A stretch of 64,000 bases of DNA from Mixia osmundae IAM 14324. Taxonomy: Eukaryota; Basidiomycota; Mixiomycetes; Mixiales; Mixiaceae. A program made the translations under genes and the position numbers. Below, in pieces: positions 10,796 to 22,147 of the stretch (positions are counted from its first letter, which is position 1; each line of letters opens with the position of its first letter). A model generated the notes under the pieces. That model worked only from the letters and a program-made list of their open reading frames with translations. It was not told the origin of the DNA and did not search any database. Location of the stretch: positions 250,501-314,500 of the forward strand of contig NW_014575560.1 in NCBI RefSeq assembly GCF_000708205.1, written 5' to 3'.

Positions 10796-13655
10796 ATGAC
10801 GAGCACACTCGTGAACGGCAACGCCTACACGGCAGCTCACATCGTGCAGTCCCCCGACACGCTCACTGACGAGCGCAGTGGCTCCACTCAGGGTGACAAC
10901 ATGGCCAAGCAGGCCAGCTCGTCCGGCGTCAGCGCCATGAACGGCCAGTCAGCCGGTGCTCAGGCGTCCTCTGGCAGCAATCACGCCCAAGGTCCTCTAC
11001 CGAATCATTCCGGTCAGCCTGGCCCGTCAAACCGGGATGCGCAAGGCGGCTTACACACCAATCGTACGGCCTCCCTCTCTCCCACAACGAGCACGTTTGC
11101 GAATGCGCACGCCAAATCAGAGACGATCGATCTTGTCACCTCCCCTATCGACCGAAAAGACCACTTGCCGTCAGACAGGCGGCACTCCAATGCATCCTCC
11201 CTGCGATCACCCCAGATTGCGACTGTCACTGCAGACCTGGGCGAAGTGCTTGCTACGCCAAGGATGATGAAGGCTACTGCCTCTCTATCTGGGCAGAATG
11301 CCAATGACAGCTGGTCTGCCAGTTCTCAACGAGATCCAGCACGTGTCCCGATGAACGCTGTACACGATCTCAAGACGGATGAGGAGGAAGATCTCGCAGG
11401 GAGGCAACAATTTGAATGGCATGGCGAAGGGACGCTGAATGCCTACATCTACGATTACCTCAGGCGTCGCAATTTCGCCAATGCTGCCCAAGCATTCGCA
11501 CAAGACGCCAGAGTGGACCCAAATCAAGCTGTGCCCATCGACAGCCCTCAAGGCTTGCTCTTCGAGTATGTCCCCAGCATATCGGGATGTTCTGTGAGTC
11601 TGACGGGCACTGCAGATGGTGGACAGTGTTCTGGGACATTTTCATGGCTCGAACAGGCCTGGCAGGCAGTCCCGCAGCCAATATGTATGTTCAAGCGCAA
11701 CAAGCCAGGCAGCAACAGCAACAGATGGCCCGGCAACAACAGGCTCAAGCCGCGCCCAACATGCCGTTTGCGAATGCCTCGCCTGCCTCGACACCTTTTG
11801 CAGGCCAGCAACCTATGCCGGCCCAGGGACAAGCGGTACAGCCCAGCCTACCGCCTCAACAAAACGGAATGGCGCTACCGCCCGGCATGTACACGCCCGC
11901 GCAACGCCAGCAGATGCAAGCCGCTGCGGCCCAACAGCAACAGCAGCAGCAGTACCAACAAGCACAGGCTGTAACGATGGCAAGGATGCGAGCGCAGCAC
12001 ATGGCAATGGCCCAAAGACAAGCGCAAGAAGCTCAGCAGAGGGATCAGCAGAGGATGCAACAGCCCCAGCAGCCTACCAGGAACGGCCCGGCGGCTGCTC
12101 AGATGCCTACTCCTCAGTCGGTATCGCAACAGAGGCCAGGCTTGATGCCGCCGCCGTCAGGTCCGGTCTCTCAGCTCAATCTCGCTGCTGGCCAGCAAGC
12201 ACAAGGCGCAAGACAGGGTATACATCCTACACTGGAGCAAAGCATGGTCGAGTGTGGCTTCGGTGGTCAGAGCTTCGACCGCCTAGCTCCGTATGATCGC
12301 GTCAGTGCTCTCACTCGCGTCACTTAACGGCGATGGAGCTCACGGAGCTTACAGATGATGGTCACAAATCATGCGCATCGGTTGACGGCGCATGCTCAGC
12401 ACCAGCAAACGTACATGAATCAACAGCAAGCGGCTATGAATGCTCAGCGGCTTGGTCAAACGCCTATATATCAGCAGCCTAATCTCTTGCCACAGTACGC
12501 CAACGCCTTACGAGCGGCGGCATGCGCTGATGAGCCAGCTACAGGAATATGTCAGGCCAGCCATTTGCGCCTCAGATGCAGATGAACCGCAGCAACCCTC
12601 TACCCGGCGCACCAAGTCCGCAAGCAGGCTCACCCTATGCAGGCGCGATGATGCCTCCTAACGGTCCACGAGCAGTCACACCCGGCGCAGGAGCGGGCAA
12701 GAAGGCACCTGCTAAGCGTGGATCGACCATGGAAGTCAAGCCAAACCAGAGTCCGAAAGGCCGCAAACGAGCAAAACCATCGTCTGAGTCCGGTCGTTCC
12801 GAGAAGGGCATAGAAAGGCCCGACGGCAGTGCGGCTACGCCCGGTGCCTCGTCTGACATCGCGATGACGCCTGGATCGTCGCATATTCAAGCCAGTCCAC
12901 ATCAGACGAGTCCTGCTAGCTTACAAGCTACCTTACCTGTAAGCGCTCGAGCGCAGCAAGCAGCATGAGTCGCTCATTTAGCATAGCAGCATGGACGTAT
13001 GAGTATGCCTGACCACCGTAAAGCGCTTGATACGCTATCAGTCGGCGTCAATGCGAGCTCGCGCATGATCGAAGAAAGGGGCCAGGGTATCAACATGGGA
13101 GATAGTCATGCTGTTGCAGCTCGCAAAGAAGCCATAAGCCACGCTCAACAACTGATACGCGATCAAATCGACAGCTATGGCAATCCCTCGCCAGCGACGG
13201 ACGATATGCGGCAAGGTCAAGACGATCAATTATCGAGCGACCCTCAGCTGGCAATCTACCAGCAACAACAAATGCAGCTGCAGCGACAGATGGAAGATGT
13301 ACAACAGCAGAGTGGGGCGGCTCAACAACATGCAGCCCAGATCTCGAGAGGCTTCCCGAACGATCATGCGAGTCAAGTTGGCGATGCGAATGGTCCAGCA
13401 ATTCCAAGGCTTCCGGCAGAGTACGATCGCTTCCAGAGCATGTCGACCGGCCAACATAATACCCAACAGCAACAACAGCAACGGTCAGCATGGGATGGAC
13501 AGTATTCCGGCTTCGAAGGTGTCGATCTTCCTCAAACTCAAGGAGGGCAAGACCCGTCGACGAACATGGGTGCGGCCAATCTTGACGATGGCACTTTCGA
13601 TTTTCAGCAGTTTATCAACGAGGACGGCCTTACTGGAACGGCGTTCGATCACTGA
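10796..13655 (+). CDS. LisH-domain transcriptional regulator (Flo8/SSDP-like)
   Basis: Five exons (10796..11565, 11616..12300, 12355..12494, 12539..12938, 12990..13655) give about 886 aa. The LisH motif lies at residues ~205-245: EGTLNAYIYDYLRRRNFANA, followed by AAQAFAQDARVD. The diagnostic run after LisH, GLLFE then WWTVFWDIFMAR, is restored exactly across intron 1 (donor GTATGT). The remainder is Gln/Ala/Pro-rich (poly-Q at 11690-12060 and 13245-13490), with a basic patch KGRKRAKPSS that could be a nuclear signal. Flo8/Som1-type proteins act under cAMP-PKA in filamentation and adhesion. The family assignment comes from the LisH-WW block; the pathway role is inferred. Introns are 44-54 nt. 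Confidence 0.85.
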
Positions 13656-13766
13656 ACCTGCAGATCTCGCGGTATGCAACGGATTGGCTCAATGTAACGC
13701 AACGAATGCTGCTTTTGCGTGGTAACACTACTTTTGTGATGTACATTTGCAATGTACGACAATGGC

Positions 13767-15892
13767 CTATTCTTCAAGCTGGACGTAATTAGCTATCAAT
13801 CATATGTCAGTCTCGAGACTTGCGTGAATTGATCACTACACATACAAGGGAACAGGCCGGTCTTGCCGTGCGCTCGTCCAGTCCACCAAGAATCGTCGGT
13901 AAATTCGATGTTCGTCACTCGATCGCCTTCGTCGAAAGTGAGCTCATTGTCTTCCGCTGCGTCGTAAGCATACTGAGCTACCGCAAAAGGCGGTCCAGCT
14001 TCGTCTGCCAGGCTCACGCTTTCTGCAACAGGCTCTAGCGCTGCTGGCTCAGTAGCAGCCTCCGTCAGCTCGACGTAATTGCTCGGGAACATGCCAGAAA
14101 CGCCGCCGAGATGGCCAGTGAACCAGCCTTCGCCAAGGTCCTCGATACCTGTGATGTGGTCGCCTTCTCGGAACGTCAACTCGTTATCCTCTGCTGCGTC
14201 GTAATCGTATAACGCGGTCGCCGTCGGTGCAGAAGGTGCGAGGGGGCTTTTGACGCTCTGTGCAGCAGCGACATCGATCTGGTCGGTATCAAGCGCAAGC
14301 TGAGAAAGTTTGGCTTTGTTCATTTCGTGCTCGTCCACAGCTTCGTCTTTCTCGCGATCTGCGATTTGATCTGCTAGGGATGCGCCTAGCATCGCACCTG
14401 CCATGGGTGGCGCAGGAGGAGCTGGCGGCGGTGGAGGCGGTGGTGGGGGTAGCATAGCAGCAGACGGACTGCCATCCTCTATGAGGTTCATCGTCTGGGA
14501 GGCAGGCACGACAGCAGGCGCGGAAGGCGTCTCGAAGTCGTCATTCTCGTCCTGCCTATACGTCGGTCGTGACGCAGGCAAGGGTGGAGCAGGCGGTGCC
14601 GGCGGCGCGGCAGGCGCAGGTGGTGCGGGCAATGCGTGGGCGGCAGAAGCGACCTCGGCATCCGTTGCAGCTTGATCATTGTCTTGCTGCTTTGCGAGCG
14701 CTTGCCTTTCTGACCACGTAAGCTTCTTCTCAGCTGGTGCTGCGATCGTAGCAGAGCTGTAGCGAGAAGCATCTGGATGTTGATCGCCACCGCCGAAGGG
14801 ATATCTGTTCCCAAGCTTGCCTGGTTTGCCAAGAGTCACTGGCGTGTAAGACGTGCCCTCCAAGTAGTCTTATGTCAGCGTGATCCGTTACAAAGACACG
14901 GCACTATAACGTACCACAGCCCCCGGACGATCTTCACGCGGTGCAGATGCGGATGTGCTTGCAGGTGCCTGAAATGCAAGTGTCAGGCGGCAGTGATGAT
15001 GTACGCGTCCTCACTGACTGCAGGCCGCGGCGCGACGGGTATGCTCGGTGCTGGTGACGATCCTGGTGCAGCCTTTGGCACAAAGTCCGTATCATCTGCC
15101 TGACTGCTGAATCGTCCAGTAACGGCAGGCGCAGGATTTGGCCGCGCAGCCATATTCGGGGTCGGCCTTGAAGCAGACGATGGCATTGGAGGTGGTACGC
15201 TTGCGAAATTAGATGCTGGTGGATTCGGCGTCGTGGGTGCTGGCGGAACAGGTGTCTGGCTTTTGAGTGAGGCGATATCCGGTCGACCGATAGGTACATA
15301 GGCTGATGTCTGCGTTCGAGTCTCATTTCGCGATATGTTCGTGGTGCGAACGAAAGACATACTGTAGGTCTGCCTAAAGCTGCACGGGCCGCAGGCGCTG
15401 GTTCGCTGGTAGCGGTTGCATACTTGCTGCCTCCAGACTGAGCGACGCGCTTCATGATGACATCTGGCTCGATGTCTTCCTCGGAGCGAGCCTGGATCTG
15501 GACATGGTAGCCTCTCAGAAACTTGGCGACAGTCGAGCTGTGCGTGGAAAAGAGACCCTTCTTGCTCTCTGGCACGCCGTTGCCGCACTGCCAAACCGAT
15601 TAAGCTCTGTATCGCATTTGGGGGGGGTGATCTGAGTCACCCAGCAGACAAGCACAAACTTGACGAGCTTGGTCGTAGGATCTGTGACTCTGATGAGACC
15701 ATAGAGCATTCGGCCGTTGGTGAACTCCTCCACAAAGTCTGACAGCTCGGCAGTGTCGTCATCGCTGACAGCTTGGACTTTGAGGTCGTTTGTGCCTTTC
15801 TCGTAGCCGTACACGACCCAGCTTGACGAACCGTCGATGACTGACTGATATGGAGGTCCGAGGGCGGGATCATTGAGGCTGAGCTGAGCCAT
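13767..15892 (-). CDS. ABP1: Abp1/drebrin-like actin-binding protein (ADF-H + 2 SH3)
   Basis: The protein binds F-actin at cortical patches and links it to endocytosis. Six exons: 15892..15641, 15587..15363, 15309..15019, 14968..14915, 14857..13846 and 13792..13767, about 619 aa. The ADF-H domain at the N-terminus has SSSWVVYGYEKGTNDLKVQA, LYGLIRVTDP and KFLRGYHVQIQARSEEDI. YVPIGRPDIASLK follows, then Pro-rich tracts including nine consecutive prolines. Two SH3 domains end the protein: ALYDYDAAEDNELTFREGD...MFPSNYVEL and AQYAYDAAEDNELTFDEGD...LFPSNYVQLEE; the last residues come from the 26-nt final exon. The start at 15892 is the first ATG. The 57-nt fourth intron has a weak acceptor (TTGGAG) and is the least certain junction. 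Confidence 0.92.
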
Positions 15893-16018
15893 TGGCCGAG
15901 CACTCACGACGTCGGCCGGTCGGACTGGGATGATCGACGCGCGTGTCGGCACGGGCGGAAAGCTGTTTCAGTTAAAAACTCTGCAAACGCTGGCATCGAA
16001 GGCAAAGTCGATCAAAAG

Positions 16019-17517
16019 ATGTCAGGAACGATACCGACAGCGTTCGACCTCGGCAGAGCGTTCGACGAATCTCTCGCGAACAACCCCAACTTTCTCAGTG
16101 GCCGAACGAGCTATCCCAAACAGCTGTCCCAGGAAGAGATCGATGCGAGACAATCTATCGTCCTCGACCCGTCACTCGAGGATGTCCAGTCACTCTTCCA
16201 GACAGCGGACGATCAGGAGGGACGCAACCTGACCTCCCAGATCATCAGAGCAGCAACGGCTGTGACGAGACAGCAGCAGCAACAGTATGACCAGCATCAC
16301 GATCAGGGCCTCCTTAGCGTTCCCTTTGACATTGATCCGCCAAAGCCTGAGCTCGTCAGCAGCGGTCTCAAACCGAGGAGTCTCGCCAACCCTCGCGGTG
16401 TACGGATCAACAGGTATGCGCCAGGTGAGTACAGCCCGCCATCCTTTGCGCATGGCTGAGGCGCTAGCTGCGCCCAGGCGGCGACAAAGTCAAGCCTTAT
16501 GGCTGCGCCCATCTGGGCTGCGAAGAGATCGCCTATTCGACCAGTGCAGAGCTGACAAAGCACATGCGACTAGCTCACAACTGCAATCGAGACCCGGGCG
16601 TACCATCGCGACCGTTCAGGTGTACCTTGCCCAATTGCGGCAAAGCATGGAAACAAGTTGGCGGTCTGCAGACGCACTGCACCACTACAGTCACCGAAGA
16701 GGGCCACGTCGACGGAGACTCGATCGGCGCGACACGAGAGGACGAGTTTGTCAAAGATCTACGGCGGGCGAGGTACTATTGCCCTCATCCGTATTGCATG
16801 AAAGGCAAAGCCTACAAGCAGATCGCTGGCCTGCGCTATCATCTTACTCATGGTCACTTTCCCATCGCCTCGGACGAACAGATCAAAGCATGGGATTTCG
16901 ATCTCTGGCTAAGACTCAACAAGCGCAAAGCCGAGAAAGCCTTTCGACAAGCCAACAGTACCGTTCTGGTCGACAGCGATGATGAGAAGCAAGAGAGTGC
17001 GGGGGACATCATCAATTCTGACGATGACGCCGAGGCTGAGCGAACGGTCCAAGCAATGCAGCAGGCCTTGTCCACGACGACGACCGATATTGGTGCAGAG
17101 CCAATCGCTTCCACTTCTGCCATTCCGGCAGAACCGATCGACGAGGTGCAGCAGGCCGTACTTGAGCCTGCCAATGTCGACGTCCCTAGTCAATCTAGCT
17201 GGGATGAGGACCCTCAACGACTCAACCAAGAGATCCTGAAGCATCTCTCAGGACCCATGGCTGCACATTTCGTTCGCCTTACAGAAGGTGCATTGGCCGG
17301 CTTGGGGCAACAGGAAGACATCAGAGTCTCACAGCCTGATCCAATCGCCCCAGGCACTTTCGCATCTGCTGGGGCTCCGATTCCTGATTCGGTCAACCAA
17401 TTCGCGCTTGAGGCGGCTGCAGAAGCCAGAGCGAAACGACGTGCAAAGGCCGAGATGAACAAGCCCAAGGAACCTCGTGTGCTGCCTCAAACGCCTACTT
17501 ATGGCTTTCCCTCGTGA
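16019..17517 (+). CDS. C2H2 zinc-finger protein (Sfp1-like fingers)
   Basis: Exons 16019..16424 and 16478..17517 (53-nt intron, GTGAGT) give about 481 aa. Three zinc fingers lie at residues ~150-280: YGCAHLGC...HMRLAH, FRCTLPNCGKAWKQVGGLQT followed by H, and YYCPHPYCMKGKAYKQIAGL followed by RYHLTHGH. The GLxYHxxHGH end of the last finger resembles Sfp1-type regulators of ribosome and growth genes. The C-terminal half is acidic (VDSDDEKQES, NSDDDAEAE) and probably disordered. The ATG at 16019 faces the ABP1 start 127 bp away, so a shared promoter is likely. Sfp1 orthology is not shown, only finger similarity. Confidence 0.8.
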
Positions 17518-17534
17518 AGTCTTGATCGTCATGT

Positions 17535-18895
17535 TCAATGCAACAGCTGCCTCGTCAGAGGCTTCAAGGCTCTGTCGCGCTCGACTTTCCGTGCGCGATC
17601 CTCTTTCTCCTTCAGTGTTGATCTGAGGAGCGATGCCTCATATTCCGCCTTGACTTGAGCGATCGTCTTTCCGGTAAAGAGTGAAGTAAAGTCATCCGAG
17701 TTGGACGGCCACACAGCGTATGGCGATCTGAACGGAACGTTTCTGTGTTTTCGAGGATGTCGAACTTGCAAGAGCCAGCTTCGCTTGACTTCTGTCACGC
17801 CAGGCTTGGATCCCTTGGGCTTGGTGTATTTTGTATTGTTGTCTGACAGCTTGAGATTGACAATGAAATGATGATGACGTCCTTTCAGTTCAACGGTGAT
17901 GGATCCTGCCTGACGGTCAGCACAAGGACGCGAGCGAAGTTCGCCGTCTTACTATTGCGGTACTGTTGCGCGAGAGCCTCCTCATCTGCCGAGCCGGGCC
18001 GACCGATTTCGTCTTGCGTATCGGCATCCTGATCTTCTCCTCGTCTGAGCGCCGCATATGAAGATCTCATGGTATAGCTGCCGATATCGCAGACGATGGT
18101 GGTTCCGACGGAGACGCCTATACGATCGAGCTGCATTCAGATAGGAGAAATATCTTGGTGCTTGCGAGACGCGCCTTCATAAGTCGTGTAATCGATTGGA
18201 TGGAGATGCGTTTCGACTGCCATGCGAACAGGTGCGGGCTTATCCGGCCTGAACCCCTCGAATCCCTTTGGTAGGGCGAACGATAGTGTACAAGGCCCCA
18301 CACCGTCGCGTATGTACTGGCTCTGCAGTCGCAGATCGAAATGCTTTGCTGTTGCGTGATGCTGCTGAAGTACAAAGAAGTTTCTCAGACGGAGCGCAGG
18401 ATGCTCTTGCACGATCCTCTCTGGAAACCCCCAAGGATTGTCAGGCTTGTCATCGTTCCACGGGTCTTGAGACTCTATCCGAGCGAGGTGCTCCGCTTCG
18501 CTTGCCTTTTCGTCGGCCAGTACTGAATCCGCCTGACGCGCTTCGTCAGAGGAAGCCGTCTTTGGCCTTGTACGACGGCCGACAGGATCTTCCGATGCAG
18601 TCTCGAGCTCAGATGGGGTCAGTAGATCATCGGTAGAGGCTATCGGCTCTCGCTCTGGACTCATTCTAGCTCGCTTTCGTGGTCGACTGCTCGAGGGCTC
18701 TCGGGGCAAGTGTGCGATGAAAGCGGGATAGCCACATTGCTCGAGTACTGCCTCGGGCGTGGAAGCGATGCGTTTGAGTCGTTTCAGTATGGCATAGCGT
18801 GCTGAGCCGTCCATGTCGTGGGCCGCCGGGCGCATGTCACGTTGCGATGCATGCGATGACGCGATGGACTGCTCGTCGGCCTCGTCTGCTGTCAT
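17535..18895 (-). CDS. LigD-type 3'-phosphoesterase (PE) domain protein
   Basis: The PE domain of bacterial DNA ligase D trims 3'-phosphate or ribonucleotide ends during end joining. The domain signature is intact: FFVLQQHHATAKHFDLRLQS (H-x-A-x3-H-x-D-x-R), FALPKG, and THLHPIDYTTYEG with the conserved His and Tyr, then VGTTIVCDIGSY. Later strands read SITVELKGRHHHFIV. The N-terminal ~130 residues are basic and Ser-rich (RPRKRARMS), a possible nuclear signal. The start is ATG 18895. Intron 2 is 17952..17906 (GTAAGA). Intron 1, near 18165..18118, has no good GT donor; a GC donor (GCAAGC) keeps frame. No ligase or polymerase domain is attached, as in known stand-alone fungal PE proteins. Confidence 0.78.
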
Positions 18896-19500
18896 GACGG
18901 CAACGACGGCACGCCAGCATCCCTCTGTCTGTCCCAAACCTCTGTTCGCCGAGCTACACTGAACGACAAGAGCACAGTTTGAGGCCGTCGCAGCCGCCTG
19001 CCGACGACATCCAGCACAGGCAGCCGCGCTCTTCCAGACTTTCGCAGACTTGACACATTGTCAGCCGGCGTTCTGCCTGTCTCTCGACATGCTGACGCTC
19101 GGCGGTGACATTGACAGCGCAAGGGTGGAGAGACCTACGCGTGCTCGAGCTCGCTGGAACTGATCTGTGCGTGCTCAAAGGGAAAGCGAAAGCTCAAGTC
19201 AGTCGGCCGAACTCGTGCGATCTCACGCTGAACACGAGCATGAAACAGAACGGAGCAATAGAAGAGAAGATCGTGCTACCCATGGTCTTGACGACGCCAA
19301 CGCATATGCAAACGTAAGAATGGCAAAGCTCGGGAGATTGGCCGCAGCACTCACGCGATGTGAACAGATTGCAGGGCGTCTTTGCTGCATTGCCGTCGAG
19401 AGAAGAATCGATTTTAGTCTCTATCGCCGATTCAGACTCCACGACGGTATACTACAAGCTGGGAAACGGCATCGTCAAGCCGAAAGAAGTGCCAGACTGA
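18894..19500 (+). CDS. SEN15: tRNA-splicing endonuclease subunit Sen15
   Basis: Sen15 is a structural subunit of the SEN complex that excises tRNA introns. Four exons (18894..18926, 18978..19059, 19118..19313, 19368..19500) give about 147 aa. Exon 2 reads FEAVAAACRRHPAQAAALFQ, exon 3 GWRDLRVLELAGTDLCVLKG, and exon 4 VFAALPSREESILVSIAD followed by STTVYYKLGNGIVKP. This order and the VYYKLxxGIVKP end are typical of Sen15. The start ATG (18894-18896) overlaps the start codon of the divergent PE-domain gene by two bases, inside GTCATGAC, so the two genes have no intergenic DNA. The first exon carries only 11 codons and its donor (GTCTGT) is weak. Confidence 0.83.
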
Positions 19501-19583
19501 ACGCAGACTGACAAGCAAAAATGTGCAGCAGACTTGCAGTGTTGTGACAACAATGAGATGGTCTAGACAGTGTACAATGGACA

Positions 19584-20550
19584 TCATGCGGCAAGCGCTT
19601 GTCTCCGCTCATTTGCAGGCTGCTCTGCAAGGTCTGATGTCGCATTAGCAAGCTCGATGCTGAGTGCAGAATCCAACGCGCCTTGCACCTCGGCAGGAAC
19701 GGCAGTGGGCACTCCGGGCAGCTCGATTGGGCGTCTGAGTTCTCCCTGCGGCGCGCTTGGCAAGGCAGGCGCTGCTTGACCGATCTGCATCCGCTCGTCA
19801 GTCTCGCTGAGATCGGCACACGATAGCATCAGGAGACCCGCCTGCTCTGCCTGGAGAGCGGCCAGCTCAGCCTGGACCGCCTCTTCATCTGCAGCCGACA
19901 TAGTCGAGCTGAGCATCTCGTCAATCTCCTGTCGCAGGAGGGAGTTAACGAAACGATGTGTATACTCGCGAGTGATTTGCTCACGTTTTGGTAGGCAATC
20001 GCGTCTGCTGTCTCGCCCATGAGCTTCTCGACGCTCTCGATGTTCATCTCTTTGTGGATCTCCTTGAGCACGGCATTGCCTTGCTCCAAGCCGAACAGGA
20101 CGGATTTCTCGATCAGGCTGTATTCGATGCTCGAGACCTGCTCGTCAGAGTGACGGTCTCAGAGCGATCAAGACGCGAGCGAGAGTGACGAACGAGCTGC
20201 TGCAGGGTGGAGAGCTGTTCGTCTGTCTTGCCCAGCAGACCCTCTTGGTACTTTCGTCTGCGCAAAGCGAGCAAAGCGCGAGACTTGTTGCCATTCTGCA
20301 ACGCCTCCCTTGCGATCTCCTTCTCTCGCTGGAGGATGCTCTCGATCTACACTCACCGGAATTGAGATGACGCAGGTCAGATGAGACAGGCAGCCTGCCT
20401 TGACTTGGTATCGTTTGAGCTTGTCTCGTTGTAGCTTGAGACTGTGCGCGGCATATGAGATAGGGTCAGAGAGGTCGGACGGGCGGTTGCGCACTCGAGT
20501 ATCGCTCGGTCTTGCGGCGTGATCTTGACGCCAGATGAGGTCTGACCCAT
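19584..20550 (-). CDS. VPS20: ESCRT-III subunit Vps20/CHMP6
   Basis: Vps20 nucleates Snf7 filaments on endosomes. Five exons: 20550..20495, 20441..20399 (or 20405), 20346..20194, 20137..19985 and 19928..19584, about 248 aa. The N-terminus MGQTSSGVKITPQDRAIL carries a Gly2 myristoylation signal. The Snf7 core continues with LKLQRDKLKRYQ, IESILQREKEIAREALQNGN, KSRALLALRRRKYQEGLL, YSLIEKSVLFGLEQGNAVLK, AIAYQN and EIDEMLSS. Two LPSAP/LPGVP motifs sit in the tail. At intron 2, a GC donor (AAG|GCAGGC) restores the conserved KRYQ-x-K-I spacing; the alternative GT six bases upstream deletes two residues. The start codon lies 89 bp from BUB3. Confidence 0.9.
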
Positions 20551-20639
20551 CCTGAGACGAGGCCAGGTGGTCGTGGGATCAGAGCGGTCGCACGTCGAAC
20601 GTCGAACAGCGCGCGTCTCTTGCTGTTGGTGCAGGAGAA

Positions 20640-21961
20640 ATGTCACAAGACATAGGCAAGCAGCGAGCTCTGCTGCCTGCACAGTGCGCTGATCCATGAA
20701 GGCCTCTCCCGAGCAGAGCTTACAATGCCAGCCGATGCGATAGCAGCACTCGCTTTCCATCCGACAGACAAAGACCTCCTCGCGACCGCAGAATGGGACT
20801 CTGTCAGTCCCCACGAGCCTCGGTGAAGCCCAGGACTGATCTCTTCGAGGCTCTCCAGACGGTCAAGCTGTACAACACCAGCCTAGCAAGTAGCGAGTCG
20901 CTGCAGTCTACGTTTGCCCACCGCGCGCCTGTCCTCGATGTCTCCTTTGACGGTACGGGCAAGATCTACTCTGGCGGGTTGGACAAGGCGGTCAGACAGT
21001 ATGTAGAAGGCGATATGTGCTGTCCGATGCTGACGTCGCTGAAGGATCGACCCATCGACGTCGAGTCAAACCATCCTAGGCAATCACAGTGCTGGCGTCA
21101 AATGCGTCCGCTGGTCAGACAAACTCAGTGAGGTCTCCCGCTTGTGAGCTACCAAACGCTTGACGCCGTACATCCTTGCAGATGCACTCGTGACAGCTTC
21201 TTGGGACAGCACTCTGCGTGTCTGGGACCCACGTCAAGCAACAGGATCAGCCACGCTCATCTGCAATCTACCCTCCAAAGCTTTCTCGCTCGATCTCGAC
21301 AGCCGTCACGCGATCGTAGCGACTGCTCATCGACACGTGATCATTTACGACCTCGCATCGCTCGCCAAGGGCGTTGTGGAGCCTCTGCAAACGCGCGAAT
21401 CCAGCCTGAAGTATATGACCCGTGCCGTCAGACTCAGTCCCGCGGGAACAGGTAATCTGACCGTCTGTTGCTATCGAAGCTGGCGCTGAGGGTTGACACT
21501 AGGCTATGCAACGACTTCAATCGAAGGAAGGATAGCTGTCGATTTCTTGGAGGGTGCTGACAACAAGCCGTATGCTTTCAAAGCGCACCGAGCTGTCATT
21601 GACGACATCGATACCGTCTTCCCTGTCAATGCGCTGACATTCCACCCGATGTGAGACTCGCAGACGTCTCCTCTTTTTTGGTCCTCACTCATGACTGGTT
21701 GGCAGACATGGCACCTTTGCGACTGGCGGCGGGGACTCACTCGTCAATATCTGGGATCTGGCAGCCAAGAAACGGTTGCGGCAGTTTCAACGGTATCCAG
21801 CTTCGATCTCTGCGCTTGCGTTCAACGTGGATGGATCGAAACTGGCAATAGCCTGCAGCAAGATAGAAGAAGAGGGCGTCACCTACGGCGCCGAAGCCAA
21901 GAACGCGCTCTTCGTCAAGACTCTGGGGCAAGACGATTGCAAGCCCAAGTCTGCCAAGTAG
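20640..21961 (+). CDS. BUB3: Mitotic checkpoint WD40 protein Bub3
   Basis: Bub3 binds MELT-phosphorylated kinetochore protein and carries Bub1/BubR1. The exons I read are 20640..20655, 20717..20802, 20859..20998, 21045..21127, 21182..21451, 21503..21650 and 21706..21961, about 332 aa, close to yeast Bub3. WD40 blades include ALAFHPTDKDLLATAEWDS, VLDVSFDGTGKIYSGGLDKA, HSAGVKCVRWSDKLS, ALVTASWDSTLRVWDPRQ, AFKAHRAV, ALTFHPI and HGTFATGGGDSLVNIWDLAA. The first intron (20656..20716) requires a GC donor, TAG|GCAAGC; it yields MSQDIELTMPADAI, which fits the family start. If that is wrong, translation would begin at ATG 20725. Confidence 0.9.
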
Positions 21962-22147
21962 ACGGCGTAGACTGCTTGTCATTGCATGACCCTTTTCTCT
22001 TGTCTTCCGTCTGTCTCGTGTCATCGTGATCATGAGCATGCAGAAAGGCTTTCAAGCTCGATCAGATCAGCCGATCGCGTCACATAACGACGACAGGTCG
22101 GCCACAGTGGCTCCCACCTGCATCATCTCCTGATCGGCTCGGTGTAG

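Noticed and set aside
14403-14675. Gly/Ala-rich plus-strand frame, looks like a glycine-rich protein
   Set aside because: It is the antisense of the Pro/Ala-rich part of ABP1 exon 5, whose domains are clear.
13796-14863. A separate two-SH3 protein beginning near 14863
   Set aside because: The start there is TTG; upstream exons supply the ADF-H domain and phases match, so it is the 3' part of ABP1.
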